DNA of 64,000 bases from Streptomyces griseiscabiei (GCF_020010925.1 NZ_JAGJBZ010000001.1:372001-436000); one strand, 5' to 3'; positions 1 through 7,553 are shown, numbered from the stretch's first letter. Notes: generated from the sequence alone by a model not told the origin. Made by a program: numbers and translations.

Positions 1-1
1 C

Positions 2-370
2 GTGTACTGCCCGTTCGACAGCCGGACCCTGACCGTGAACATGGGCGACCTCGGGGACATACTCCTCGTGACGGGCAACATGCCCGCCGACATCAGCGGC
101 GGCACGGGCAACGACATCATCACGCTGGACTACACCGCCAACTCCGCGACCTTCCTGGACGGCCAGGCCGGTCACGACTCCATCTTCGGCAGCGCGGGGG
201 TCGACGACATCACCGGCGGACCCGGCGACGACGTCATGTTCGGCAGGAACGGGAACGACCGCATCAACGCCGCCGACTTCTCCATCGGCAACGACCGCTC
301 CTACGGGGACGGCGGCTCCGACAGGTGCACGGGGGACGCCGACGACCTCAAGGACAGCTGCGAGCGCTGA
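2..370 (+). CDS. RTX-type calcium-binding repeat protein, C-terminal part
   Basis: Only the last 122 residues are in the window; the gene begins upstream. Glycine/aspartate-rich units of the RTX (hemolysin-type) calcium-binding family are visible: GGTGND at 33-38, GQAGHD at 54-59, GGPGDD at 72-77, GRNGND at 81-86 and GDGGSD at 102-107. In this family such units bind Ca2+ and fold into a parallel beta-roll outside the cell. Two cysteines near the end (109 and 120) could form a disulfide, in keeping with an exported protein, but the signal peptide would lie outside the window. Any catalytic domain is also out of view, so the role is unknown. The stop is TGA at 368-370. Confidence 0.75.
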   Translation: MYCPFDSRTLTVNMGDLGDILLVTGNMPADISGGTGNDIITLDYTANSATFLDGQAGHDSIFGSAGVDDITGGPGDDVMFGRNGNDRINAADFSIGNDRSYGDGGSDRCTGDADDLKDSCER

Positions 371-451
371 TCCCCGTCTTTTGCGCGCCGACGTCACAGG
401 GCGGTACACCTGGGCCACGGCAAGCCGACACCTGGGGAAGGCGGAGACGGG

Positions 452-892
452 ATGACCACGCGGACGCACCACGTCGACCACGAGCTGATCGAGGCCGCGG
501 CCCGGGTCGCCCGTACACGCTGCCACGGCGACAACCACACGATGGCGGCGGCGGGTCGCGCCCGGGACGGGCGGATCATCACCGCGGTGAACGCCTACCA
601 CTTCACCGGGGGCCCCTGCGCCGAGCTGGTCCTCATCGGGACGGCCGCCGCCCAGGGCGCCCCCGAGCTGGACACCGTCGTCGCCGTGGGCGACCGCGAC
701 CGGGGCGTCGTCGCCCCGTGCGGCCGGTGCCGTCAGGTCCTGCTCGACTACTTTCCCGCCCTCGAGGTCATCGTCGGTGACGGCGACCGCGTCCGCACGG
801 TCGCCATCACCGACCTGCTGCCCGAGAGCTATGTCTGGGCCGACCATCAACTCCCCATGGACGCGACCACGTCCCCCGAAGCGTCTCATTAG
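452..892 (+). CDS. Blasticidin-S deaminase-like cytidine deaminase
   Basis: 146 residues, a full-length zinc-dependent cytidine-deaminase fold. The zinc and catalytic motifs are G-G-P-C56-A-E58 and P-C90-G-R-C93. The stretch YHFTGGPCAELV with GTAAA behind it, the PCGRCRQVLLD block and the C-terminal LLPESYVW are strikingly like fungal blasticidin-S deaminase (BSD), where the equivalents are C54, E56, C88 and C91. Ordinary bacterial cytidine deaminases are usually less similar around YHFTGGP. The likely reaction is hydrolytic deamination of a cytosine nucleoside, perhaps a nucleoside antibiotic, in the cytoplasm. The ATG follows a purine-rich ribosome site (GGAAGGCGGAG, 436-446). The gene stands alone and converges on the toxin-kinase operon. 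Its substrate cannot be told from sequence; plain cytidine is the alternative. Confidence 0.85.
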   Translation: MTTRTHHVDHELIEAAARVARTRCHGDNHTMAAAGRARDGRIITAVNAYHFTGGPCAELVLIGTAAAQGAPELDTVVAVGDRDRGVVAPCGRCRQVLLDYFPALEVIVGDGDRVRTVAITDLLPESYVWADHQLPMDATTSPEASH

Positions 893-1154
893 CCTCGGCA
901 GGAACCGGCGCCTCCCCAGGGCACGCCGTATCACGGACGTCGTCGACTCGGGCCCGCTCGGCGCCGTGCCCACGCCCGCCGAACGCTCCGGGAACTTCCC
1001 ATCCACGCCTGCCCCTGTCACGGACGCGGGTACCGGCGTCCTGGCTCCCCCAGCCGGGCCGCCGACCGGTGACCCGGCATGATCTCGCCCTGGACATGGC
1101 GCTGGACGCGGCTGGGAGACCGGCCTGCTCCCGGCGGGACGGAGCCGCCCGGCC

Positions 1155-1171
1155 GGACCGCTCAGCGGTCC
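1155..1171 (-). terminator. Hairpin around the kinase stop codon
   Basis: GGACCGC and GCGGTCC form a perfect 7-bp stem with the stop triplet in the loop. It could end the toxin-kinase transcript or protect its 3' end. There is no T-tract, as is common in actinomycetes, so the call is tentative. Confidence 0.35.
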
Positions 1172-1716
1172 ACCGCGGGCAGATGGGCCAGGCCTGTGTC
1201 GCACATGATGCGGTCGACGGTCTCGGTCAGGGCACTGTCGGCGCCGATGACGGTCTCGATGCCACCGGGCAGCAGATCGCACGGCCGATACCAGTCGCGC
1301 AGCCGAGCCGCGTCGACGACGTCGGCGATCGGTTTGGTGGTGTGCCGTGCGAGGGTTTCATCGAGCGGCACATCCAGGTAGTAGGCGTGCGTCGGTCCCC
1401 GGTGATCGGTGCGCAGCCGGGCGAGTATGTCGCCGTAGCGGTCTGCGTAGAGGATGCCTTCGACGACGACGTGGAAGCCGGCGTCGAGGGCGTAGCGGGC
1501 CGTCATCTCGATGAGGCCGATGTTCGCGGCTCCCGGTCGGTCGCGTTCGCGGAGCACGGTACGGCGGAGGTTGTCCTGTCCGACGAGGGCCACGCCACGG
1601 CCGAACCTGTCCCGCAGGCCGTCCGCGACGGACGACTTCCCCGAGGCGGAATTGCCGCGCAGCAGGACCAGCCGGGTCTCCTCGGTGCCCACTTTCCCTG
1701 TGTCCACGCGGGTCAC
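1162..1716 (-). CDS. P-loop kinase of the toxin-antitoxin operon
   Basis: 184 residues. A Walker A motif G-N-S-A-S-G-K27-S lies at 21-28, followed by VGQDN (45-49), VVVEGILY (83-90) and a C-terminal segment LRDWYRPCDLL (139-149). It belongs to the zeta-toxin/AAA_33-like small kinase group, which transfers phosphate from ATP to small molecules or RNA; its substrate is unknown. The ATG overlaps the toxin stop by 4 bases (ATGA), so it should be translated together with the antitoxin and Doc-like toxin. It may be a second toxin, a resistance or modification enzyme, or a passenger. Zeta toxins phosphorylate UDP-N-acetylglucosamine, but the similarity seen here is mostly to the nucleotide-binding part. 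Confidence 0.8.
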   Translation of the reverse strand: MTRVDTGKVGTEETRLVLLRGNSASGKSSVADGLRDRFGRGVALVGQDNLRRTVLRERDRPGAANIGLIEMTARYALDAGFHVVVEGILYADRYGDILARLRTDHRGPTHAYYLDVPLDETLARHTTKPIADVVDAARLRDWYRPCDLLPGGIETVIGADSALTETVDRIMCDTGLAHLPAVDR

Positions 1717-2084
1717 GGCTTCCAGGTGCGCAGCAGGGAGGCAACCTGGGTGGCGGTGCCGTGCGGGTTGTTCAACTCGTGGGCGAGGGCGGTGAGCTGT
1801 TCACGGGTGGGGTCCACGGGGATGTTGCTCGCTTCCAGATACATGACGGCGACGGCGCAGGCCACGGTGAGGTGGGAACGCTCCAGCCAGCGGCAGCGGC
1901 CAAGGGTGTGGACCAGGGCTGCCGCGCGGGTGTAGGGGCCGTCGTAGACGGGTGTGTCGAGAAGTTCGCCGCGGTGCCGGGCGATCGCAGCGATGGGTAC
2001 GCCGTAGTCGTCGGCGGTTGGGTCGCGGTGGCCCGCTCGTTCCGCCACTTCGAGGATCCAGGACTCGTCCACATGCAGGATCAC
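1713..2084 (-). CDS. Doc/Fic-family toxin with degraded Fic motif
   Basis: 123 residues, the usual Doc length. N-terminal HVDESWILEVAE, central GVPIAAIARHRG (28-39) and the helix AAALVHTLGRCRWLERSHLT (54-73) align with Doc proteins. Doc enzymes phosphorylate EF-Tu using a HxFx(D/N)xNKR loop; here that place reads CRWLERSHL, so the catalytic histidine and the NKR signature are not conserved. Similar proteins are known in Streptomyces as toxin components of Fic-type TA systems. The start is GTG, overlapping the antitoxin TGA as GTGA, which implies translational coupling. It may be an inactive or re-purposed toxin, or a divergent one with another mechanism. Confidence 0.7.
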   Translation of the reverse strand: MILHVDESWILEVAERAGHRDPTADDYGVPIAAIARHRGELLDTPVYDGPYTRAAALVHTLGRCRWLERSHLTVACAVAVMYLEASNIPVDPTREQLTALAHELNNPHGTATQVASLLRTWKP

Positions 2085-2335
2085 GCGGCACCCGACTGCG
2101 GCTCCGTGCAGCGGGCGTCGAGCCGCCGCTCCAGGTCGCCGAGGAAGGCGCCGTGCTCGTGGATGAACCTCTGGGCGGCGGCCATGCCGGCGGCGCGGGC
2201 GCCGGTGGTGTCCTCGATGATGAGCCGCTCTATGTATTTGTTGAAATCCAATTGGCGGGAGGCCGCGGCCTCCTTGCCCGCCGCGAGCACGCCCTCGTCC
2301 AGCCGGACCTGTGTCTGCTTCTTCGTGGAAGTCAC
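2081..2335 (-). CDS. Ribbon-helix-helix antitoxin
   Basis: 84 residues. The N-terminal segment KKQTQVRLDEGVLAAG, then DFNKYIERLIIED, has the strand-helix-helix pattern of an RHH DNA-binding antitoxin, and the C-terminal half would wrap the toxin. The GTG start at 2335 is chosen because it keeps the beta-strand intact. GGAG lies directly against it, too close for a normal ribosome site, so the transcript may be leaderless. Its stop overlaps the toxin start by 4 bases, placing it first in a three-gene operon. RHH antitoxins normally repress their own operon with the toxin as co-repressor, and direct repeats just upstream fit that. Confidence 0.75.
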   Translation of the reverse strand: MTSTKKQTQVRLDEGVLAAGKEAAASRQLDFNKYIERLIIEDTTGARAAGMAAAQRFIHEHGAFLGDLERRLDARCTEPQSGAA

Positions 2336-2344
2336 CTCCGGGAG

Positions 2345-2361
2345 GGTAGCAGGGTGGTAGC
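2345..2361 (-). promoter_or_regulatory. Candidate antitoxin operator: paired GGTAGC repeats
   Basis: GGTAGC occurs at 2345-2350 and again at 2356-2361, 11 bases apart (about one helical turn), just upstream of the antitoxin start. RHH repressors commonly bind tandem half-sites of this kind. Binding is inferred. Confidence 0.4.
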
Positions 2362-2473
2362 ACTCAGAGGGTGACAACGGTGAGAACGCCGCGGCCGATC
2401 GCAGGTGACCAGACGCTGTGACTTGTTGCTGGGCAGGGTGTGTCACGGAGGGGCGGGACGCGGAGTTACGCGC

Positions 2474-2504
2474 TTGCCTAGAGCGCACTCCACCGGACTA
2501 GCGT
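2474..2504 (+). promoter_or_regulatory. MerR-type promoter of the aldo/keto reductase
   Basis: TTGCCT (2474-2479) and TAGCGT (2499-2504) are separated by 19 bases, longer than the usual 17. The spacer holds a GAG-N4-CTC dyad (2481-2490). This over-long spacer with a central dyad is the hallmark of promoters opened by MerR-family activators. The ATG at 2511 lies 7 bases after the -10, so the mRNA may be leaderless. No merR gene is in the window. Confidence 0.5.
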
Positions 2505-2510
2505 GGGTCC

Positions 2511-3503
2511 ATGAAGTACACGCAGCTCGGACGCACAGGACTCAAGGTCAGCCGACTCGTCCTCGGCACCATGAACTTCGGTCCGCAGACCGACGAGGCC
2601 GACAGCCACGCGATCATGGACGCGGCACTGGACGCCGGTATCAACTTCTTCGACACGGCGAACGTGTACGGCTGGGGTGAGAACAAGGGCCGGACCGAGA
2701 GCATCATCGGCGACTGGTTCGCCAAGGGCGGCGAGCGGCGGGACAAGGTCGTACTCGGCACCAAGGTGTACGGCAGCATGAGCGCGGACGACGCGGCGTG
2801 GCCCAATCACGACAAGCTGTCGGCGGTGAACATCCGGCGTGCCGTGGACGCGTCGCTGAAGCGGCTGCGGACCGACCACATCGATGTCTACCAGTTCCAC
2901 CACGTCGACCGGGACACCCCGTTCGACGAGATATGGCAGGCCGTCGACGTCCTGATCCAGCAGGGGAAGATCCTCTACGTGGGGTCCTCCAACTTCCCCG
3001 GCTACAAGATCGCCCAGGCCAACGAGACCGCCGCCCGCCGCGGCGGCACCATCGGCCTGGTGAGCGAGCAGTGTCTCTACAACCTCTACGAGCGCCGTGC
3101 CGAGATGGAGGTCATCCCGGCCGCGCAGGAGTACGGTCTCGGCGTCATCCCGTGGTCGCCGCTGCACGGCGGTGCGCTCGGCGGTGTGCTGAAGAAGCAG
3201 GTCGAGGGCGGCCGGCGCAGCGAGGGGCGGGCCGCGGGCGCCATGTCCGGCCCCGAGGTGCACGCGAAGATCCAGGCGTACGAGGACCTGCTGGAGAAGC
3301 ACGGTCTGGAGCCCGGCGAGGCTGCCCTGGCCTGGTTGCTCACCCGTCCCGGCGTGACCGGCCCGATCGTCGGCCCGCGCACGGCGGAGCAGCTCGAATC
3401 CGCCCTGCGGGCCGTCGAGTTGGAGCTGAGCGAGGAAGTGCTGGCCGGGCTGGACGAGATCTTCCCGGGGCCGGGCGCGTCTCCGGAGGCCTTCGCCTGG
3501 TAG
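2511..3503 (+). CDS. Aldo/keto reductase
   Basis: 330 residues, full length for the AKR superfamily (TIM barrel, NADPH-dependent carbonyl reduction in the cytoplasm). N-terminal LGRTGLKVSRLVLGTMNFG is typical of the AKR11/13-like group. The catalytic tetrad can be placed: Asp in NFFDTANVYG, the Tyr of the same motif, Lys in VLGTKV and His in QFHHVD. The C-terminal GPIVGPRTAEQLE contacts the cofactor phosphate. The substrate is unknown; these enzymes often clear reactive aldehydes and ketones. It is transcribed away from the TA operon from a MerR-type promoter, suggesting induction by a small reactive ligand, and is followed by a strong hairpin. Confidence 0.9.
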   Translation: MKYTQLGRTGLKVSRLVLGTMNFGPQTDEADSHAIMDAALDAGINFFDTANVYGWGENKGRTESIIGDWFAKGGERRDKVVLGTKVYGSMSADDAAWPNHDKLSAVNIRRAVDASLKRLRTDHIDVYQFHHVDRDTPFDEIWQAVDVLIQQGKILYVGSSNFPGYKIAQANETAARRGGTIGLVSEQCLYNLYERRAEMEVIPAAQEYGLGVIPWSPLHGGALGGVLKKQVEGGRRSEGRAAGAMSGPEVHAKIQAYEDLLEKHGLEPGEAALAWLLTRPGVTGPIVGPRTAEQLESALRAVELELSEEVLAGLDEIFPGPGASPEAFAW

Positions 3504-3514
3504 CGGTGGGCGGC

Positions 3515-3534
3515 CCGGGGCTCCACGGCCCCGG
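3515..3534 (+). terminator. Terminator of the aldo/keto reductase
   Basis: CCGGGGC (3515-3521), six-base loop, GCCCCGG (3528-3534): a perfect 7-bp GC stem 12 bases after the stop codon, without a U-tract. Confidence 0.6.
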
Positions 3535-3569
3535 AGCAGAACGCACCACAGCGCTGGGGCGAGGGTCAA

Positions 3570-3719
3570 TCAGGTGGCTCTGCGGTGTCGTCGTCGGAGC
3601 CGCCGCCGCACGGGCGAAAAGCACGTGACCACGGCAGCCAGTTCCTCCGCGGTCGGGTTGCCCCGGTCCACCTTCGGGATTGGTCCGGCGAACGCGAGGG
3701 CCGCCGGGCCGTCCCGGTC
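3570..3719 (-). pseudogene. Possible acyl-CoA carboxylase epsilon-subunit remnant; rest of 3535-4009 empty
   Basis: A short minus-strand frame reads KVDRGNPTAEELAAVV and ends in an arginine-rich tail at TGA 3572-3570. RGNPTxEELAA is typical of the small epsilon subunit (AccE/PccE) of actinomycete acyl-CoA carboxylases, but the rest of the subunit and a proper start are missing, so it is at best a fragment. No other gene is supported between 3535 and 4009. Bases 3895-3960 are noticeably richer in A/T and may hold regulatory sequence for the leftward flank. Confidence 0.3.
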
Positions 3720-4009
3720 CACCGCGGTGCTCGCGCCTCAGTGGCGGGTCCGGGTCCGATGTCCGCGGTCGCGGGGGCGTCCCGGTCAGGGCCCGCGGCA
3801 CTGTCCGTCACCGGTCCCGGTGGCGCGCGCGGGCAGGACGCGGGGTACGTCGACGTCGGTGCCGTCCCTCCTCGGCGACGGTGTCGTATCCTCGGGTAAC
3901 AGCACGCTCCGTCACCACCGAATATGAATAGGTCGTTAGATTTACACTCCCCGACCTCGAGGTGGTGACGTACTCGTCGTAGTTGTGAATGTGCACCGCC
4001 CACTGCATC

Positions 4010-5083
4010 TCAGGCGTCGCTCGTCGGCGGCGCTCCTGCCCAGGCGGCCATGAGGAGTCCTTCGACGCCGACGCGGGTGAGGGGCCGGGGGTTGGCGTAC
4101 TGACGGGCGAGAACGAGCTCGGCGATCCGCGGGATGTCCATCTCGCGCATGCCGAGTTCACCGAGGGACCTCGGTGCGCCGAGTCGGACGGCGAGTTCCC
4201 ACAACTCCCGGGCGGGATCCGGTGCACCGCCAAGGGCACGCGAGAGGACGGCGAGGGCCTGCGGTGCGGCTGGAGCGTTGTACGCCAGGGCGTGCGGCAG
4301 GACGACGGTGTGGGAGGGTGCGTGCGGTAGGTCGAGAGCGCCGCCGAGGGAGTGGCACAGCTTGTGGTGGAGCGACATCGTCGTGGCACCCAGCACGGCA
4401 CCGCACAGCCAGGCACCGTACTGGGCATCGGACCGGGCGTCGAGATCGCTGCCGTCGGCGACCACGGCGGGCAGCGCGGCGGTCAGCGCCCGGACACCCT
4501 CCTCCGCCATCAGCGAGACGACGGGTGTGGCGTCGGGGGCGTAGAGGCCTTCCACGGCGTGGGCGATGGCGTTCATGCCGCTGGTGAGCGACACCGGCGC
4601 CGGCAGTCCCACGGTGAGTTCGGGGTCGTAGAGGACGCTGCGCGGCAGGACCCGCGGGTCGCGGCCGGTGCGCTTCACCCCGGCCTCGGTCAGGCCCCAC
4701 ACCGGGGTCATCTCGGAGCCGGCGTAGGTGGTGGGCACGGCGATCACGGGCAGGCCGTGCTGGAAGGCGATCGCCTTGCCCAGGCCGATCGCGGAGCCGC
4801 CGCCGACGGCCACGCACCCATCCGCGCCCAGTTCCGTGACCCGCTCACCAGCGCGGGCGGCGACATCGGCCGGAACATGCATGCGAGCCTCGGCCAGCAC
4901 CCCGACCGCCCGTTGCCCCAACATGCAGGCGACGCGCCGACCGGTCCTCTCCTGGCCCGGCGTACACAGGACGAGCACCCGGTTCAGGCGCAGCCCGGCC
5001 ACCTCGTCGGGGAGTTGGGCCAGGGTTCCGGCGCCGAACAGCACCCGCATCGGCTGCGCCGTGTAGGTGAACGCGCGGGTCAC
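4010..5083 (-). CDS. macA: Maleylacetate reductase
   Basis: 357 residues, iron-type alcohol dehydrogenase fold. Visible are the nucleotide loop VAVGGGSAIGLGKA (91-104), PTTYAGSEMTP (117-127), the LHHKLCHSLGG metal/active-site block (238-248) and the second histidine motif VLPHALAYN (261-269), all characteristic of maleylacetate reductases. The enzyme reduces maleylacetate to 3-oxoadipate with NADH or NADPH, the step after ring opening of hydroxyquinol or chlorocatechols. The GTG start overlaps the stop of the intradiol dioxygenase by 4 bases (GTGA), so the two are translationally coupled consecutive steps of one pathway. It is the last gene of the leftward operon. Confidence 0.9.
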   Translation of the reverse strand: MTRAFTYTAQPMRVLFGAGTLAQLPDEVAGLRLNRVLVLCTPGQERTGRRVACMLGQRAVGVLAEARMHVPADVAARAGERVTELGADGCVAVGGGSAIGLGKAIAFQHGLPVIAVPTTYAGSEMTPVWGLTEAGVKRTGRDPRVLPRSVLYDPELTVGLPAPVSLTSGMNAIAHAVEGLYAPDATPVVSLMAEEGVRALTAALPAVVADGSDLDARSDAQYGAWLCGAVLGATTMSLHHKLCHSLGGALDLPHAPSHTVVLPHALAYNAPAAPQALAVLSRALGGAPDPARELWELAVRLGAPRSLGELGMREMDIPRIAELVLARQYANPRPLTRVGVEGLLMAAWAGAPPTSDA

Positions 5084-6042
5084 GACGGGACACCGGGGGC
5101 GGCCGTCGGCGCGGGCTCGGCCGGGTCGGCGCCGGACGGGGCCTGGTCCGTGCGCAGGAGGCTGATGTCGAAGGTCAGCGCGCGGAACGGGTTGGCCAGC
5201 CCGGCCTCGGTCGCGCGGGCCGGGTCGTCGACCTCCGCGACATCGCGGACGAGGCTCTCCTTGACGCCGAAGACCGCGTCGGAGTCCAGGTAGGGGCTGT
5301 CGGCGACGAACATGTGCGTGGTCACGCGCCGGTAGCCGGGTGCGTCGACGATAAAGTGCAGGTGCGCGGGGCGGTTCGGGTGTCTGCCGGTCGCGGCGAG
5401 CAGCTGGCCGACCGGGCCGTCGTCGGGGATGGGGTAGTAGCGCGGCACGACCGAGCGGAACCGGAAACGGCCCTGCTGGTCGGTGGTGAACAGTCCGCGC
5501 AGGTTGCCGGGCGGCTGGATGTCGGGCTGCTGGACGTCGTAGAAGCCGTCCTCGTTGGTCTGCCACACGTCCACCACCGCCCCGGCCAGCGGCTCACCCG
5601 CGGGGCCGGTCACCTGCCCCGACACCAGGCACGGGGTGCCCAGGCCGTCGAGTGCGATGTCGTCGCCCAGTTCCCGCGGCGGGGACTCCACCATGTGGAA
5701 CGGGCCCAGCACCGTGGATTCGGTGGCGGTGCCGCCGGTGCGGTTGTTTATCGTCTCCACCAGCATGGACACGCCCAGGACATCGGAGAGCAGGATGAAC
5801 TCCTGCCGGACGTCGGTGCACATGTGCCCGGCACGGGTGAGGAAGTCGATCGCGGTCTCCCATTCCCGCTCGGTCAGCTCCACGTCCTTGACGAACGCGT
5901 GCAGGTGGTGCACCAGCGAGGTCAGCACCTGCCGCAGCCGGGGGTCGGGGGTGTTCGCGAAGCTGGCGGCGACCGTCTCGGCCGACTTCTCCTCGCTGAA
6001 GTGCCCCCAGCGCGTCACGCCGTCGTCCCCTCCCTCGGTCAT
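5080..6042 (-). CDS. Intradiol ring-cleavage dioxygenase, hydroxyquinol 1,2-dioxygenase type
   Basis: 320 residues: N-terminal helical dimerisation domain (about 15-110), then the beta-sandwich catalytic domain. Non-heme Fe(III) ligands can be placed at Tyr168 (DGFYDVQ), Tyr202/203 (PRYYPIPDDGPVG), His227 and His229 (RPAHLHF). The PIPDDGPVG segment and the neighbouring maleylacetate reductase point to hydroxyquinol (1,2,4-trihydroxybenzene) cleavage to maleylacetate rather than catechol 1,2-dioxygenase. The ATG overlaps the upstream NTF2-fold gene as ATGA. An unusual Pro/Ala-rich tail of about 20 residues follows the core. Chlorocatechol as substrate cannot be excluded. Confidence 0.88.
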   Translation of the reverse strand: MTEGGDDGVTRWGHFSEEKSAETVAASFANTPDPRLRQVLTSLVHHLHAFVKDVELTEREWETAIDFLTRAGHMCTDVRQEFILLSDVLGVSMLVETINNRTGGTATESTVLGPFHMVESPPRELGDDIALDGLGTPCLVSGQVTGPAGEPLAGAVVDVWQTNEDGFYDVQQPDIQPPGNLRGLFTTDQQGRFRFRSVVPRYYPIPDDGPVGQLLAATGRHPNRPAHLHFIVDAPGYRRVTTHMFVADSPYLDSDAVFGVKESLVRDVAEVDDPARATEAGLANPFRALTFDISLLRTDQAPSGADPAEPAPTAAPGVPS

Positions 6043-6662
6043 GCCGGGGTCCCGGGGCTGTCCGCCCCGGCCAGCCATCCCGCGCCCTCGGCGTACAACT
6101 GCTCGACCGCGGGACCGGTGAGCCCGGGCAGGCCCTCCTTGACGGTGAAGCCGGCCTTGGTCTGCAGATATCCCAGGTGCTGGTAGCCGACGGGGAACCG
6201 GGCCAGCAGCTCGGGGTCCAGGCTGAGTTCGGCGACGGTGTCCACGGGGTCGAGCCGGTCCTTCTCGTAGATCGGCTGCCGCCGCACGATGGTCCACCTC
6301 CCGTCGTCGCGGGAGAGGAAGTCGTAGAAGCGACCGGTACACACGACGTCGACGAGGACACCGTCGACGGAGGCACGCTGGCTGATGGTCATCTTGGTCT
6401 GCGCGACGGCACGGCCACCGGCGATGTCGGCGGTGTGGCCTCCCAGGAAGTGCAGGATGCTCACGCCGTGCTCGAAGCCCTCCCGGCTGACCTTGATGAA
6501 CTCGGTCGCCGTGCCCTGGAACCACGTCGCGCTCATCCACCCCTTGCGCGGGTGCCAGACGGTGGCGAAGCGTTGCCAGTCCCCGGCATCACGCCAGACG
6601 GCCCAGTCCTCGATCAGCTGTCTGATCCGGAGACGATCCAGATCGAATTCCTTGTCCGACAT
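6039..6662 (-). CDS. NTF2/SnoaL-fold protein of the aromatic operon
   Basis: 207 residues from ATG 6662. LIEDWAVWRDAGDWQRFATVWHPRKGWM is the typical N-terminal helix pair of the NTF2-like (SnoaL_4) superfamily, whose cone-shaped cavity serves small enzymes, isomerases and dioxygenase small subunits. The C-terminal 60 residues (from about 150) extend beyond the usual fold. It is the first gene of an operon with the intradiol dioxygenase and maleylacetate reductase, joined by 4-base overlaps, so a direct role in feeding or converting the aromatic intermediate is likely, but its reaction is not predictable. An in-frame upstream ATG at 6707 is possible; 6662 is preferred because AAGAGCAGG precedes it. 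Confidence 0.75.
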   Translation of the reverse strand: MSDKEFDLDRLRIRQLIEDWAVWRDAGDWQRFATVWHPRKGWMSATWFQGTATEFIKVSREGFEHGVSILHFLGGHTADIAGGRAVAQTKMTISQRASVDGVLVDVVCTGRFYDFLSRDDGRWTIVRRQPIYEKDRLDPVDTVAELSLDPELLARFPVGYQHLGYLQTKAGFTVKEGLPGLTGPAVEQLYAEGAGWLAGADSPGTPA

Positions 6663-6743
6663 CGCCTGCTCTTGTCCGATCCCTCGCGTAACGGTCACGA
6701 CCGCCATGCTGCTGAACCGTCGTCGTTCGAACCAGGACTGGCC

Positions 6744-6756
6744 GCCACTCAGTGGC
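6744..6756. promoter_or_regulatory. Palindromic box GCCACTCAGTGGC upstream of the NTF2-dioxygenase operon
   Basis: A perfect 13-base palindrome (one central base) between the IclR gene and the first gene of the leftward operon. Near-identical boxes occur at the other promoters of this locus, so it is a candidate IclR operator. Confidence 0.6.
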
Positions 6757-6791
6757 AGGGGCCGGCGTGCGTCGCGGGGCCCGGCAGGCCG

Positions 6792-7553
6792 TCACAGTTC
6801 GCGGGCGGCACACACCCGGGAGACGCCCAGAGCCGCGGCCCGCACCGCGGGCGCCAGCCGTTCCAGACGCGCCCGAGAACGGGTGACGATGCCCAGAGCC
6901 GCGAGGACGCGGTCGTCGCGCCCCAGGACGGGGGCGGCGACGGAGACGGCCCCGAGGGTCATCTCCTCCTGCGAGAAGGCCAGACGCGCGCGGCGCACGT
7001 CCTGGAGCGAGCGCGCCAGACGCCCGGGCTCGGTCACCGTGAACCGGGTGATCCGTGGAAGCCCGTTGTGCAGCGTGGCCTGGAGGACCTCGGGGGGCGA
7101 CAACGCGAGCAGGACCTTGCCCACACCGGTCGCGTGCAGCGGAAGACGCCCTCCCACCACGGTCTTGGTCGATACCGCGCCCGCCGCCGAGATCCTCTCG
7201 ATGCACAGGGCTTCGAGCCCGTCCAGGACGACCAACTGGACGTTCTCCTGCGTGGCTTCGCACAGGTCCTGCATGAAGGGCAGCGCCGCGTCGCGCAGGT
7301 TCCGCTGCTGGGGTGCCAGGGATCCCAGCCGCCACAGTCGCAGGCCGACCCGGTAGCGCTGGTCGGGGAGCCGCTCGAGAGCGCCCCAGTCGGCGAGTTC
7401 CTTCAGCAGTCGCCTGCTCGTGGACAGCGGCAGGCCGGTGAGCGCGGCGACTTCAGTGAGGCTGAGTGTCGGCCGACTGATGTCGAAGGCCCCCAGTACG
7501 GCGAGCAGGCGGCTGGACACACTGCGTCCCGGCTCACTGGTGTTACCGGACAA
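6792..7553 (-). CDS. IclR-family regulator of the aromatic locus
   Basis: 253 residues from TTG 7553, chosen because GGGAGGTGG sits 5 bases upstream; an ATG at 7592 is the alternative. The N-terminal winged helix is seen in LSLTEVAALTGLPLSTSRRLLKEL, followed by the IclR effector domain with GGRLPLHATGVGKVLLA and the C-terminal VSVAAPVLGRDDRVLAALGIV. IclR proteins are dimeric repressors or activators that bind small aromatic or keto acids. It is flanked by the dioxygenase operon on one side and the ThDP enzyme on the other. Identical-type boxes occur at 6744, 7671, 9658 and 9721, so control of the whole 4-13 kb locus, and of itself, is a reasonable inference. Confidence 0.88.
   Translation of the reverse strand: MSGNTSEPGRSVSSRLLAVLGAFDISRPTLSLTEVAALTGLPLSTSRRLLKELADWGALERLPDQRYRVGLRLWRLGSLAPQQRNLRDAALPFMQDLCEATQENVQLVVLDGLEALCIERISAAGAVSTKTVVGGRLPLHATGVGKVLLALSPPEVLQATLHNGLPRITRFTVTEPGRLARSLQDVRRARLAFSQEEMTLGAVSVAAPVLGRDDRVLAALGIVTRSRARLERLAPAVRAAALGVSRVCAAREL

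Noticed and set aside
3566..4003. Minus-strand frame of about 145 codons in the gap before maleylacetate reductase
   Set aside because: Low-complexity Pro/Arg-rich sequence without a ribosome site or motif.
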